From NCBI GenBank assembly GCA_032717465.1, contig CM064670.1, positions 11,419,083 to 11,483,082 on the forward strand: DNA of 64,000 nucleotides. Reading direction: 5' to 3'. Under the pieces are notes generated by a model, which was given only the letters and a program-made list of their open reading frames with translations, did not search any database and had not been told where the DNA came from. A program made the position numbers and the translations under genes. The DNA is from Coenobita brevimanus (Eukaryota; Arthropoda; Malacostraca; Decapoda; Coenobitidae). Shown in pieces: positions 1-10,640 of the stretch. Position 1 is the first letter of the stretch; every line of letters begins with the position of its first letter.

Positions 1-66
1 TTTCCAAAAATGGTCGGGACTGGGGGGAGTCAGTGGTGGAAAAGTGGTCGAGATGGGGCGGGTTAA
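1..66 (+). mobile_element. 3' end of a piggyBac-type MITE (family P1), cut by window edge
   Basis: The first 66 bases match the right ends of the two complete copies at 5800-6574 and 25755-26522: a 'ccaaaaatgg.cgggactgg' block followed by 'gatggggcgggttaa'. The TTAA at 63-66 is the target-site end. The rest of the element lies outside the window. Confidence 0.75.
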
Positions 67-160
67 GTTTTGAAAATTCCTCGAACCTTCACCTCTGGGT
101 GGCACTGGGCTCTAGAGCGGTAGTTCTCAAACTTCTTTGGCTTAAGGCTCCTTCGAATCA

Positions 161-212
161 CACACACACAAACGTGCATGCGCGCACGCACACACATACA
201 CACACACACACA

Positions 213-252
<40 letters not shown>
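161..252. repeat. (CA)n microsatellite
   Basis: Imperfect CA array just inside the left end of the hAT element. The 178-codon plus frame and the Cys/Val minus frame across it are low-complexity translations. Confidence 0.95.
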
Positions 253-254
<2 letters not shown>

Positions 255-334
255 CACGTATGCGTCCATTGCTTTTCCAGTATAAGTCTTCTACTGGGCA
301 GATATCATTTTAGCGGTCTTTGTATACTGTGTAC

Positions 335-735
335 TCATATGTCATCGATGACTCCACTCTTCATCTTTCCCTCTGCTTCTCACAGCGTCCACTGCAGTAG
401 TTCCTTCAACCAACACGGGATGAGGCTATGGCACACCTTACTTCTGACTGGGTTCATCTCTGACTGTGATAAAAGTAACCTTGTTGTTTTTAATGCATCA
501 AAAACTCAGTTCTTGGGGTTTCATTCTCTTGCAAAATCAGCTTCCAAGAGCTCTTGTAGGTTATGTTGAGTTTAGACCTTTTCCCCCCTCACAGCTGGTT
601 ACTGTATACAGGATTTTTTTTTTTTTTTTTTTTTTTTTGCGCCTTGTGTGGAGTACAGCTCTCATATATGTGTTGGGGGAGGCTACCAATATACAGTTCA
701 CTTGAACAGGGTGAAGTCAAGGGCTCTTTGTCTCA
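335..735 (+). pseudogene. jockey-like non-LTR reverse transcriptase, fragment 1 of 3
   Basis: Read with frame changes, this stretch gives a jockey-clade RT in the right order: 'SYVIDDSTLH' (the Y-x-DD active-site block, around 335-365), 'LTSDW', 'NLVVFNASKTQFL' (478-515), 'LAKSAS' (527-545), then 'PCVEYSSHI' and 'LNRVKSRALCLI' (up to 735). It lines up block by block with the better preserved minus-strand copy at 38720-39370. A run of about 28 T (611-638) sits where that copy encodes 'GFIRPC'. The fragment stops at the TTAA where the 736-2709 element inserted and resumes at 2710. It is non-functional. Confidence 0.75.
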
Positions 736-2709
736 TTAACCCCTTAACCGCAGGGCGTCACTTTCGTGACGCTTGGGAGCAAGGGATCATACCGCGGGGC
801 GTCGCTTTTGTGATTCTGTGTTATTTTGAATTCACCCGGGCTTCCAAGTGGGGGCTTGTATCATCTATCAGTACTGCCAATGTCCAACACTAGTCAGCAC
901 TCCTAATCTCATCTGTACTCCCATCCATTGTTGACAATTTAGCCATTTCTCCCCGTTCTTGACTCCCCTCCCTACCCCCCCTCCATTACCCTATCCTCTC
1001 GCCTGCCCAGCTGTGCTACGTTAAGTAAATCTTCCCTGGAATTTTTCACTGATTTCATCCATTGAAATAAGCCCTATGTCCTATTCTTATACCAAATAAT
1101 ATATACAAGAAAGAAATAAGGTAAGTGAGAGTGCCATACACCTGGAATTGGCTTATTATCACCTGACAACACCTCACGTGCACTCGTTCGCTAATTTTCG
1201 ATGTTTTTTTCCCCCTTGAAATATGCCGTATAATCTATTTTCGTAATAAATATACATGTAAGGAGGGAAGGGAGAAGCCTAAGTGATATTTACATTCACC
1301 TGGAACTACCTAATTTATAATGTATTGTCTAGATTTCCTGCCAGTCATTTTAGTGCTTGACAAAGCTGTTTCAAGAGCTAACATTGGTAGCTCTGAATAT
1401 CTCCTAAGTAGGCCTCTAATCTATTTTCGTAATAAATATACATGTAAGGAGGGAAGGGAGAAGCCTAAGTGATATTTATATTCACCTGGAACTACCTAAT
1501 TTATAATGTATTGTCTAGATTTCCTGCCAATCATTTCAGTGCTAGACATAGCTGTTTCAAGACCTAACATTGGTAGCTCTGAATAACCCCTAAGCAGGCC
1601 TCCACCCCGGCCCTCCGTTATCAGTTTACTCTCATCTTCCGAAGCGAGGGTACGTATGTTTCTTCTTGCTGACTTCAAGGCCTTTTTTCACCCCCATGCA
1701 AAGGGCCCTGTGACCTTTACCCCCTACTAAACCTCGTGTGGAAAGAGGTAAAGGGCTGACAATTGATAAAAGAGTGACTACGATCTTTCTATTGAGTAAA
1801 ACAGTACAAGTGGAATTGTAAATAATGTGTAAATAATGTGTAAACAGCAAGTGAAAATAATGAATGTAAATATACGTGAACAATGGAAAATAGTTTTATA
1901 AGTTACTTCAAGTGACAGTGCATAACACAGTGTAAATAAAATAGAAATGTAAATAACGTAAATAAAATAGAGAACGTAAATAGAAATGTAAATGAGTAGT
2001 ATTATAAGAATATGAGTATATACCCTAGGAGTAATGAAAGTGGAAGCTTCACTCTAGCATGTCTGAATGCTATGAGTTATGAGAGTGAAGATGAAAGTGA
2101 CATTCACTCTCAATGCCAGTATATAGGACGAGAAAGTGAATGCTACGTATTTTACTGAAAGAAATTGAATCCCTACAGTGACAATAAACTAATACTACTG
2201 AAGGAAACTTATGGATAAAGACTGTAGATATATATAAGTGTTATATAGTAATAGAAATATAAAGTGTGAGGGGTTTTATGAATAATAAATGACAGAGTAC
2301 CAAGAGCGAACTAGTGCCAGTGCGACGATCAGACGCGCTCGTAATTTCCATTGCTTTCACTGTGTGTTTTTTTTTTTAGTATGGATTCCAAACTACTTGA
2401 AAATTGTAGAATAGTGTTTATAGTGTTTGTATCTGGCTGTGGTAATCATATTACGGGTTGTCGGGAAGTGTAAAGTGGAGACTTCGTTACCCTTCTTCAG
2501 AGGTCTCCACAAGTCCTACGGTAACCGACGAAGGCTCAACAACCATTCCAGGAGAAAGCTGAAGGTATGTGCCATAAGCATATTTAATTTTATTATTCTA
2601 GGACTAATAACTGATTTTTGGCAAATTTTTTTTGAGAGTCTGTCGGAGCCCAAATAACCCCGCGGGACACTCAAGTCATTGGTAAACAAGCCCGCGGTGT
2701 AGGGGTTAA
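736..2709 (+). mobile_element. Internally deleted piggyBac derivative of the 46.7-kb element
   Basis: It starts with TTAACCCCTTAACCGC at 736 and ends with GCGGTGTAGGGGTTAA at 2709, the same termini as the full element at 46705-50959, with TTAA on each side. The left 1 kb and the right 0.9 kb are closely similar to that element. A subterminal hairpin (GCGTCAC/GTGACGC, 755-772) is shared. Homology to the transposase N-terminus persists only as 'gcaaagggccc.tgacct' near 1698-1717; then, around 1740-1810, the sequence passes to the region after the transposase stop, so the catalytic coding region is gone. It carries its own 186-bp direct duplication (1231-1416, 1417-1602). Mobilisation would need transposase in trans. 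Confidence 0.88.
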
Positions 2710-3010
2710 CTATCCTCCTATTGTTGATTACTGTCAACTTTGCTGTCTTTGTCGCAGTCTTGTCTCTTTATCTCTCTTCTGTCACTACTTCAGTGGTGGC
2801 TGCTCTTCGGAACTGTCTGCCTGCACCCCTCCTCCATTACAGTGGGCAAGTAGCACCAGTCTGGCAAAAAATTCTCACCCTTTTTGTGTCCAGATCTTTA
2901 ATGCAAGAGCTACTCTATACTTCCAGTCAGGACTTCATGTATGCAACAGGTGTAATTCAGGAACTGTCTTCCACTGTCTGTATTTCCTACTGTCTTGGAC
3001 CTCAAGTCTT
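2710..3010 (+). pseudogene. jockey-like reverse transcriptase, fragment 2 of 3
   Basis: Direct continuation of fragment 1 beyond the piggyBac insertion. Joining codons across the TTAA restores the conserved 'LIN.PP..D' block. Further on, 'SLSLF', 'CSSELSAC' and 'DFMYATG' (about 2931-2951) match the minus-strand copy near 38.8-39.1 kb. It ends at the TTAA where the MITE at 3011 inserted. Frameshifts are present; not functional. Confidence 0.72.
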
Positions 3011-3775
3011 TTAACCCGCCGTATGCCAGCTATTTTTAGCCCTATGGGTCGCCTCCATGCCGGCCATTTTTTGACCTTTTTTTTATTGGCTAAAATAATA
3101 GATTTTGATGTGAAAACAATGAATTTCACCACTAAAATGCTCACCGAAGCATGGAAATGCATTTTACTGAGTCCTCCATACTCGTATACAGGTATAGCCA
3201 CTCTCTCTTGAGAGAGAAAGCCGTTTTCCATGTAAGGTATACTCAGGTATTTATGCTGGGAAGGTATAGCAATGTTCAGTGCACTTGTCTGATTACTTAT
3301 TGTTTCAACATCTATCATAATTTGCATGTCTTTCTCACTGTGAATGCATTATCTTACACTTACCTGAAGATAGGCACAACCTGACTTCATTATGTACAGT
3401 CCTGGCACTTACAAGAAGGTATTTACAACTTGACTTCACTATATAGTCCTTACACTTACAAGAAAATATTTACAACTTACAGTCACATGAAAATATTTAC
3501 AAAATGCCTTTGCTATGTACAGCAATCAGTGACGCACACAGGCAGAGTGAGGCAAAGGGAGGGTGAGGGGGGGAGCTAGTGAGTATATGGCATTGACAGC
3601 CTGAGGGATGGTAGAGGAACAGCTACCATACATGCCTGCCAAATTTTACCTGCAAATCTTGAAAAATACCGTCACAGTGAATTTTTTTATTTTAAACCTT
3701 TTTAAAATGGCACTGGCACTGACTGCAGAATTATGTCAGACCGTTTTAAAACGGCACTGGCACGCGGTGGGTTAA
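3011..3775. mobile_element. piggyBac-type MITE (family P2)
   Basis: It is bounded by TTAA at 3011-3014 and 3772-3775. The left terminus TTAACCCGCCGTATGCCAG pairs with the inverted right terminus TTAACCCACCGCGTGCCAG. The right end holds a short internal duplication around 'cggcactggcac' (3707-3720 and 3752-3765). No transposase frame. It differs internally from the P1 MITEs although the outer six bases are shared. Confidence 0.8.
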
Positions 3776-3845
3776 ACAAAATGTGTCCAGACATCTCGAA
3801 ATGAACGGATCTTGAATTTCTCTCTCTCTCTCTCTCTCTCTCTCT
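3776..3845 (+). pseudogene. jockey-like reverse transcriptase, fragment 3 of 3, with (CT)n tail
   Basis: After the MITE the frame continues 'KQNVSRHLEMNGS' then a stop TGA (about 3811), the same ending as the element at 38.7 kb ('MSRYLEMKGS' stop). A CT repeat follows at 3820-3845. A further copy of this C-terminus occurs at about 56505-56555. Confidence 0.7.
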
Positions 3846-5037
3846 GGAACAATTTTGTGGGATTCTAACATTTGGTTCCTGCACTTCCCTGCATTAAAAT
3901 GTACAAGAATTTCCAATTCCAGAACAGAGTGGAAAAGACGCATCTTGATAGTCACACAGCAATATTGTGTGAAATTATTTTGGTATTTCCAACACATTCA
4001 AGGTTGGTCACTCTGGAGGCATCACCACGGAGTCTGTTAGGTCCTTGATTTGAATTACCATAGATGGCACTTAAAAGGTAGTGTCATTGGTTGGTTCAGA
4101 ATTTCTATTTTCTGATACCTTCCCCTTATTTAATTTCACTGACCTAAGGATTATTAACATATCCTTATTGTGGATATAACTAGCTTGCAAATATTGTACG
4201 CATACACCAAGCACAAAGACTTGGCAGCTCATAAACTGTCACTATCGATTCATGTGTCATCGCACTGTGTTGTCGTCGACAGGTGCCATGTTTATTAGGA
4301 TCAATACCAAAATATTAGGTACTACATTCTGGTGCCAGACACTCACTTCAAAGCATAGATGCTGATATGTAGATATCAACTGCTCCTAGGCACAAATGAA
4401 AATCAATTTAACTTTGAGAATTAAAATTTTTCTGCAAATATACTATGCGTTTTTGAAAATCAGTCATACTGATTATATGTACCAACGGACCTTCGCATAA
4501 GAAAATATCGTGAACATTTAAGAATGAATTGATGATGAGGTACTGAGGTAGGAGAGTCAGGGAAAGAAATCTAGGTCTCGAACAATGTACAATACATTTC
4601 TCGTTGGGTATCTGTTGTGTATTTCCATTGTATCAAGCAAATATGAACATGGAAATATGGCGATGAAATTTCCTATAAATGATGTTTAGTACACTGCCAG
4701 AACTACATGCTGTCGTAAAATCTGACAGCTTTCATCCATACACCCAAACAGGCACAATTTCATGGCGAATCATACACCAAACATTAAAAACAAAAAAAAA
4801 AAAAAAGATACCAGTAATGACCACACAACTGTCACTTAAGCAACTTGAACTATTCATACGATTGTCGTAATCTAGTGTGTCATATATATAAACTATTGTA
4901 TAAACACTAATATAAGAATAGGTTACACATTCATCTCCAGACTTTTAATACATGCCAGGAACTGGTCAACTCCTTCATTTAGAAATTATCATTCTTATAT
5001 ATTTTACATTTTAGAAATCATCTAGCAACCCTCAGAG
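3846..5037. other. Interior of the hAT element, no gene recognised
   Basis: AT-rich sequence between the RT remnant and the right hAT terminus. Short frames (for example 3855-4040) match no family I know. It may hold decayed hAT internal sequence; I see no DDE motifs. Confidence 0.4.
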
Positions 5038-5079
5038 AGGTCGCGATCCAGTTTGAGAACCCCAGCTCTAGAGGGTAAA

Positions 5080-5450
5080 GGAGAGATAAGGAAATTAGAA
5101 ATAATGAGACTGTATTATGAAAAAATAAGGCATTGACAATTTGTAGGGTTGTTTTGAGAAGAGATAAGTAGGTGAGGAAAGGAGAGAAAAGATCATGAGG
5201 AGTGATATGGCTGTGTTAACGAGAAATAAGGTAATGAGGAAAGATAAGGTTGTGTTAAGGAAAGATAAGGTAGTAAGAAGTATTAAGGTTGCATTAGGAA
5301 GAGGTAAGGTAGTGAGAAGGTTGTGCTGGCAAGAGATGAGAGATAAGGCAGTGTTAAGAGAGTAATAGGCATTGAGAAGTGATAAGGTTGTGTTAGGGAG
5401 AAATAAGGTAGTTTGAAGTAATAAGGCAATAAGGAATTATAAAGTTGTGA
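5080..5450. repeat. Degenerate purine-rich minisatellite
   Basis: About fifteen loose repeats of a unit like 'gagaagtgataaggttgtgttag', 20-25 bases each and strongly diverged. It lies just 3' of the exon 2 donor of the minus-strand PAN paralog, so it would be intronic. Confidence 0.6.
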
Positions 5451-5458
5451 TCACTTAC

Positions 5459-5605
5459 CAAATCCGGTGGCAGCAGTGGGATCAGGCACCAAATCAAGCG
5501 ACTGGGGGGTGGAGTCAGTCAAGTGACACACCATCTGCCCACCGCTGATGAAAGAACTCCACGCCACACACCCAATCATGGCAATGCACCTCGCGCGACA
5601 CATGC
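5459..5605 (-). CDS. PAN-domain secreted protein, paralog 1, exon 2
   Basis: Internal exon with acceptor CAG at 5608-5606 and donor GTAAGT at 5458-5453. It takes two bases to complete a split Cys codon and leaves one base, so both introns are phase 1. The 48 whole codons read MCRARC, GCVAWS, FIS, GQMVC, DPTAATG in order, nearly the same as exon 2 of the complete gene at 25214-25044. The spacing C-x3-C-x5-C followed by a later Cys-x-Leu fits the core of PAN/apple domains, which are extracellular protein- or sugar-binding modules. No third exon is found to the left within the window, so this copy either runs off the edge or is broken. The ATG at 5603 is an internal Met, not the start. Confidence 0.72.
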
Positions 5606-5699
5606 CTGTAGGAGGTGAAGGTTAACTATACTCTGTTCACTCTAAATAGGCATAATGTAGCTATAAGAAGAGATTAACATCAAAATATGATGCAAATTG

Positions 5700-5799
5700 C
5701 TAAGAGGTGCTACGGTAAGAATGCCGAGCTGTATTACTTCTTTTACTCTGACGCTAAGCTAGGGGAATAAATTGCAAAAGGACAAAAATCTCCTCTTAC
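5700..5799. repeat. Dispersed repeat A fragment, interrupted by the MITE
   Basis: It contains 'ctgtattacttcttttactc' and 'attgcaaaaggacaaaaatc', blocks also found in the repeat A copies at 19.0, 19.3, 37.3, 42.9 and 57.6 kb. The P1 MITE begins directly after it at a TTAA. Confidence 0.55.
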
Positions 5800-6574
5800 T
5801 TAACCCGCCGCGTCCCGGAGACGTGAATTCACGTCCTCACATGATGTGCACTCATATCCCGGAGACGTAAATTAATGTGGCAACATTGCAAGGTCCCTAA
5901 TTTGCACAATTTTCAATTTTCGCGAGTGATTTTTGGCACGTATACACGGGACACCTTCCTCTACAAGATGCCAGGCAGGGACAATGCCTTACCCAGCATG
6001 ATCTCCTCCCCCCCCTGCATGACCTTTTCTCAGCAATTCACCTGTTATCAGTGATCTGGCCAGTAAAGCCATGTCATGCCATGGTATGAAATTCAGGGCC
6101 AGAGTGATTCCCCAATCGATGACAATGTGGAGGACAAACATTAGAGGAAGAAACAGTCAGAAATGATGATCAGGTAATGTGGCAAACAAAGGTCAGGAAT
6201 GGTGATGAGTTAGTGAGTGAAACAATGCTTATAATGCCTATATTACCGTTTGAAAACCAATATATTCTCATACTACATATAAATTCGTACCAAATAAATA
6301 AATAAATACCATTTATGAGTGGTGTAGAATAGTTATCCTCCCATAGAACTCATTTTCTTTGCAGCCAGCCTGATAGAAAACCCTGTAAGGTAAGGAGGTA
6401 CTCCTACCTGGATCGAGTACTTTAAACCTCAGGTGAGCAATTTCTCAATGAATTTTCGATGTTTCTCACCAAAAATGGATGTTTGAGCCAAAAAAAAAAA
6501 AAAAAAAAAAAAGGTCCAAAAATGTCAGGACGGGCGTACCACTGCCCAGAAAACGTTGGGATGTGGCGGGTTAA
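5800..6574. mobile_element. piggyBac-type MITE (family P1), complete copy in intron 1 of paralog 1
   Basis: TTAA target sites lie at 5800-5803 and 6571-6574. The termini are TTAACCCGCCGCGTCCCGG and, inverted, TTAACCCGCCACATCCCAA. A perfect 16-bp palindrome GACGTGAATTCACGTC lies near the left end. The whole 775 bp is closely similar to 25755-26522; the inner poly-A run (6490-6512) is longer here. No coding capacity. Confidence 0.88.
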
Positions 6575-6860
6575 ACTGAATGAATTATTCTTCAGCCTGA
6601 TGACTTCTTTTTTATTCTGAACAGGCCACCCATAGAAGAATTTATCAAGCTTAAGGGGAATTTCTTGTAGTGAAGGGGTCAGTCATAACTAATCTAACTT
6701 TTCTAGCTCAAAAAGTCTCATCTTTCTTAGTATGAATGAAAGCCTCTAAAGGTAGTATGAATAAAACTAGAAATACATTAGTGAAGACACTGAAAGAAGA
6801 ATGTAGCAATCAGGTTTGTGTACGACAGCTTTTAAAAATTTTTCTTTAAACTAATGCAGG

Positions 6861-6872
6861 CAACACACACAC

Positions 6873-6920
<48 letters not shown>
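6861..6920. repeat. (CA)n microsatellite beside a splice donor
   Basis: A CA array (TG on the gene strand) starting about 8 bases after the exon 1 donor of paralog 1. Confidence 0.95.
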
Positions 6921-6922
<2 letters not shown>

Positions 6923-6928
6923 GCTTAC

Positions 6929-7061
6929 AGTGGGATGTAATAGGTGTCTCCATGAGGGGTTCAGCATCCAGCCTCACAGCGGGGTGCACGTCGTGTGAGA
7001 TCAGCAATCCGGAGGCAGTGTTGGATACCCAGAGTACCATCCACACTGTCTGCATGCCCAT
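6929..7061 (-). CDS. PAN-domain secreted protein, paralog 1, exon 1
   Basis: First coding exon. It starts at ATG 7061 (second Met two codons later), six bases after a likely acceptor CAG (7070-7068), which suggests a non-coding exon upstream. It ends at a GTAAGC donor (6928-6923) in phase 1. The N-terminus, MGMQTVWMVLWV then NTASGLLI, is hydrophobic and resembles a secretion signal. The end, 'EPLMETPITSH' plus a split Cys codon, aligns with 'EPSLMVAPVASR' plus split Cys in the paralog at 27511-27346; this shared phase and end are the main support. Intron 1 (5606-6928) contains the P1 MITE. Confidence 0.62.
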
Positions 7062-7552
7062 GTTTGCCTGAAGTAGCCATGTGGTTAGAGAAGTGAAATA
7101 ATTCTCTTAATGATTTGAGTTTGATCCATGTTTGTTTCGTTAAAACAAAAAAGACAGGAGAGCTGGGAAGTCCGCAGGATTTTTCGCCGGGGGGGGGAGG
7201 GTAAAACAGCTCAATATAATCTTATGGCTCAGGCATAGGGATACCGAAAATCTAGTATATCATGGAGAGTTAATTATCTTCCAGTCACTCATACAACTTG
7301 CAAGGTATAAAGAAAAAATATGGCATTCAGTCTTCTGTATATTATAATACATGACACAACAAAAATATAAAAATTAACTTCATACGTAGAATAGATCACA
7401 TTCACAGACTACAGGTCCAAAACGTTCAATGACGGTGTCAATTATTATTTCTTCTTGGAGATCACTTTCTTGCGATGCACGCTAAGTATATAGAGAGCTG
7501 ACTCGTTGACATTGATGAACGTAGCCAGGTTTTCACTTGCCTCATATAATTA

Positions 7553-8125
7553 TGTTTTAAATATCTAGGGTCACATGTTGCTGTGGATGGAAGAATAGAT
7601 GCAGAAGTGAAGTTTAGAATAAATGAAGTAGGAAAGGTGCTGGGAGGAATGAAAAAAGTGTTTAAATGTCGTTCGCTTAGAATGGATGTAAAGAGAAGGC
7701 TGTATGAGGGTGTTGTGGTACCGACTGCATTATATGGGGCTGAAACATGGAATATGGGTGTAGCAGAGAGGAAAAGTTTGAATGTAATGGAGATGAGATG
7801 TCTGAGGAGTATGTGTGGAGTGACGCATATGGATCGGGTGCGAAATGATGAAGTGCGAAGGAGAACTGGAGTTGTTCGGGAGATGGCTGGTAGAGTTGAG
7901 CAGAGGGTGTTGCAATGGTTTGGACATATGGAGAGAATGGATAATGAGCGATTGGTGAAAAAGATAACTAGATCTGATGTGAGAGGTGTAAGGCTGAGAG
8001 GAAGACCACGAATAGGATGGATGGACAGCGTGAAGAGAGCGCTGGATGCGAGAGGGATGTCTGTTGAGCAAGGAAGAGTGGCTGTGCGTGACAGAAATAA
8101 ATGGAGAGAAATTGTGAATGAATAA
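7553..8125 (+). pseudogene. RTE-like reverse transcriptase C-terminal region (5' truncated)
   Basis: The open frame reads FKYLGSHV at the start, then ALYGAETW, MCGVTHMDRVRNDEV, LQWFGHMERMDNERLVKK, RGRPRIGW and KWREIVNE before TAA at 8123-8125. These are the standard blocks after the catalytic RT domain in RTE-like non-LTR elements. The YADD catalytic part is missing. No internal stop is seen, so the insertion is probably fairly young, but it cannot be functional. Confidence 0.8.
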
Positions 8126-8459
8126 GTGATGACGCAGCCCTGAGGGGATATTCTCCTGCATTTGGTCTGATCAGCTAGTCAGGTCAGGTGCGGGTAAGGG
8201 GATGGGTCTGTTATGATGTGGCAGGGGTAAACCAGTTCTGCTGTCGGGCCCTGCTGCGGATGTCACTGATTGCATTGCGCAGTTGACCCTTGTGCGGTGT
8301 GGTGCGGTGAGGATCTGTCCGTTCTCCCCTTTGGGGCTAAGATGCAAATGAATGTGTTTGAATGGATGAGTAAATGGAGAGTGAGTCGTCCTGTCTCGGC
8401 TACCTCCCTTTCCTTGGGGGAAGCAGCCTAGGTATATAGATAGATAGATAGATAGATTA
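7553..8459 (+). mobile_element. 5'-truncated RTE-like LINE with (GATA)n tail
   Basis: A LINE 3' end: the last about 190 codons of the polymerase ORF, a 3' UTR of about 310 bases, and a terminal GATAGATA repeat (8437-8458). The 5' border near 7553 is abrupt, as expected from target-primed reverse transcription that stopped early. Confidence 0.75.
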
Positions 8460-9477
8460 GCTTAACTGAAAAATTTTTCTGAAAAATAGGAAAAAACTTC
8501 GTCAGTTTACTTTAAAATGATCAAAAGGTGAGTTTGGTTTAGTAAATAATATACATTTTTCTAAGTCGTCTAGCGTCCTTTTCACCGTGGTTATCACTAT
8601 AGGCCTACTGCTAATAAATGCTTACTTCTGTGTCTGCGTCACCGTCATCCGACACGTTGACTTTTCTCCAGGTGGCTAAGACAAAATTGCGTCACATCTG
8701 TCCTTCACAAATTGTCAGCAAGGAAAAATATATTGAACATAATCTGTAGTTTTTTCATTACATGCAAAGTTAAAGAAATATGTTTAATGCTTCACATAAA
8801 CCTACAGGATCGCCGAAAATAAAGCACAGGCACTCCCCAGCATACCGTACAACTTGCAATCTCGAGACCAAGGTAATTGGTTTAGTAATACAGGCTTAAT
8901 TCTCACTGGTTAGCTGGGAAAACAAGGTCGACTCAGGCAGCCAACAATAACTTAGCACACTCATCGGTAAAAACTAAGAATCACAATTCCTACTCTCTCC
9001 AAAGTGAGATATTTGAACTTCGCCACAGTGTGGCCCATCGGAATGTGTTATCTTTTTAACTGTAATACTTATTATTACCCTTTCTAATTTTTTATGCAGA
9101 TTTCTTTACAGTTTTCTTTAAAGCTGTTGATATCCTCAAATTTCCATAGAATTTAAAATTCCTCAAAATTTTTCTTGTAAAGATCAAATTTCCTTAAAAT
9201 AACAACATTTTTCTTTAATGTGGAAACACAGACTGAACTGCAATAAAATTATAGAAGCCGTTGCGCAGGCAAACACAAATTTCCAAGGGGGGCAACTGCC
9301 CTCTCTTGCCGCCTCTCCGGACGCCCATGCAGGAAAGCAGTCTCATTGCCAACACCGCTTCATACATAGTACCTTTCTCCAAAGAGTCTTCTCTTTCCAT
9401 CCCGCTTCACTACCCACCAATATTCCAGCCGAATCCTCTTCAACCCTCTAGGTTCTACACATTTTCCATCTATCCAT
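8460..9477. other. No gene recognised
   Basis: AT-rich sequence without motifs I can assign. Short overlapping frames at 9215-9506 on both strands show no domain. Confidence 0.5.
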
Positions 9478-9935
9478 CCATAATCCAATCCTGTGTTGCC
9501 CCATGAAGAGAGTAAGAGTCCGGGGCTCGGCAAGTAGGTTCTGGCATTTAGGATGAGAGTGACCAACCTTACTCATCCCTGAGTGGCATTATGTGAGCAA
9601 TAAACCCCAACTACCCCTTGGATATAAACCTGCACCAGCTCAATCCGATTGGAGCACCTTAATTACTCAATACACCACCAAGCGCCATAATTTGGTTATA
9701 TGGTTTGGTTACATGGTTTCCTGGTATACAGGAAACAAATTGGCTTGCCAATCAGTGTAGGGTCACCCATAGGCAGAAGGAAGAGGAAAGAAAGAAGGAA
9801 GGATCACCCGCAGGCAGAAGGAAAAGGAAAGAATGAAGGAAAGAAAGAAGTGGAAGGAAGGAAGAGAGGAAAGGGCAGACACCCAAAGCAGCACTCTATC
9901 TAGCGAGGGGATGGTGAGTGCCCCATCTACGCATT
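9478..9935 (+). repeat. Dispersed repeat C, copy 1
   Basis: It shares a run of blocks with 44830-45335 (same orientation) and 33050-33475 (inverted): 'actcatccctgagtggcatt', 'agcaataaaccccaac', 'ggatataaacc', 'ggtttcctggt', 'caggcagaaggaagaggaa'. A 'catccatcc' type repeat lies at the outer left. No coding potential; class unknown. Confidence 0.7.
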
Positions 9936-10159
9936 CTACCTATGTTCATTTGACTTAAGTCTTCCCGCCAACAACGGCCTCCCCCGCTCCCTTCCCTTGC
10001 ATAGATTAAATGCGTATTGAAGGATGTGGTCTTTCCTCCTGTCCAACCACCACAGTCCAAACTAATTATGCCCATTCAACTTAGTAAATTTCATACTCAA
10101 ACCTGTTTCGCAACAAAACCTTCACAACATCAGCCACCTTTGTCCTCTATGCTACTTTA
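9936..10159. other. No feature recognised
   Basis: Spacer between repeat C and the RT remnant; nothing supported. Confidence 0.4.
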
Positions 10160-10640
10160 GTTCGTTTTCACATTAACCTTTCTTTCCTCTTGCGGCATTG
10201 TAGAACTTCAATAGATTTACCAGGTCAAATCCCTTTACTTTCACTTGCACATCATATTGAGTCATTTTCTTTTTCTCCATAGTTTCACTTAGCACTTATT
10301 TCCCCTTAGTTTCAATCTGTGCCACACATAAACAATTACAAGACTGAACCAGCTTGCAAAGACGCTGTTAACTATAACCAAGCAACATAGTAGGATCTGC
10401 GTGCATCGTATTTGAGAAAATCCATTCTTCTGCGGTACTCCCATCCTTCTTTCATTAGTTTGATTTTTAACCTCCATCTTTCTACAGTTCGATTTTAAAT
10501 CTTCAGTACCTCTATCCATAAAAAAAATAAACTGCAATGGGGATATCAAACACTCTTGTCTCACTCCAGTGCTAGTTTTGAGTGAGTTACACATCCGCCT
10601 ACTTTTACACATACCTGTACTTCTCTATCAGCATTATCCT
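10160..10640 (-). pseudogene. Degraded RTE-like reverse transcriptase fragment
   Basis: The minus frame 10612-10289 contains 'TSTGVRQECLISPLQFIFFMD', a decayed form of the RT block 'GVRQGC..SP.LFN.FMD'. Downstream 'RKVNV' (near 10185) resembles the 'LKVNV.KSKVM' block. The catalytic YADD region between them is not readable. Stops and frameshifts are present. Confidence 0.55.

Larger units (their letters stand above)
118..5065. mobile_element. hAT-type non-autonomous DNA transposon, heavily invaded
   Basis: The 8-bp sequence CTCTAGAG occurs directly outside both ends (110-117 and 5066-5073), the target-duplication length of hAT transposons. The left end (118-140) reads 'cggtagttctcaaacttc' and the right end, read inverted, 'ctggggttctcaaactgg'; 'GGTTCTCAAACT' is the usual terminal motif of Charlie/Buster-like hAT elements. 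The inner right edge (about 5038-5060) has the 'gtcgcgatcca' type subterminal sequence also common in this group. No hAT transposase can be read inside. Most of the interior is later insertions: a CA microsatellite, a jockey-like RT fragment, a piggyBac derivative and a MITE. Confidence 0.7.

Noticed and set aside
33..569. 178-codon plus-strand open frame
   Set aside because: Crosses a CA microsatellite; only its end matches the jockey-like RT, in one of several frames.
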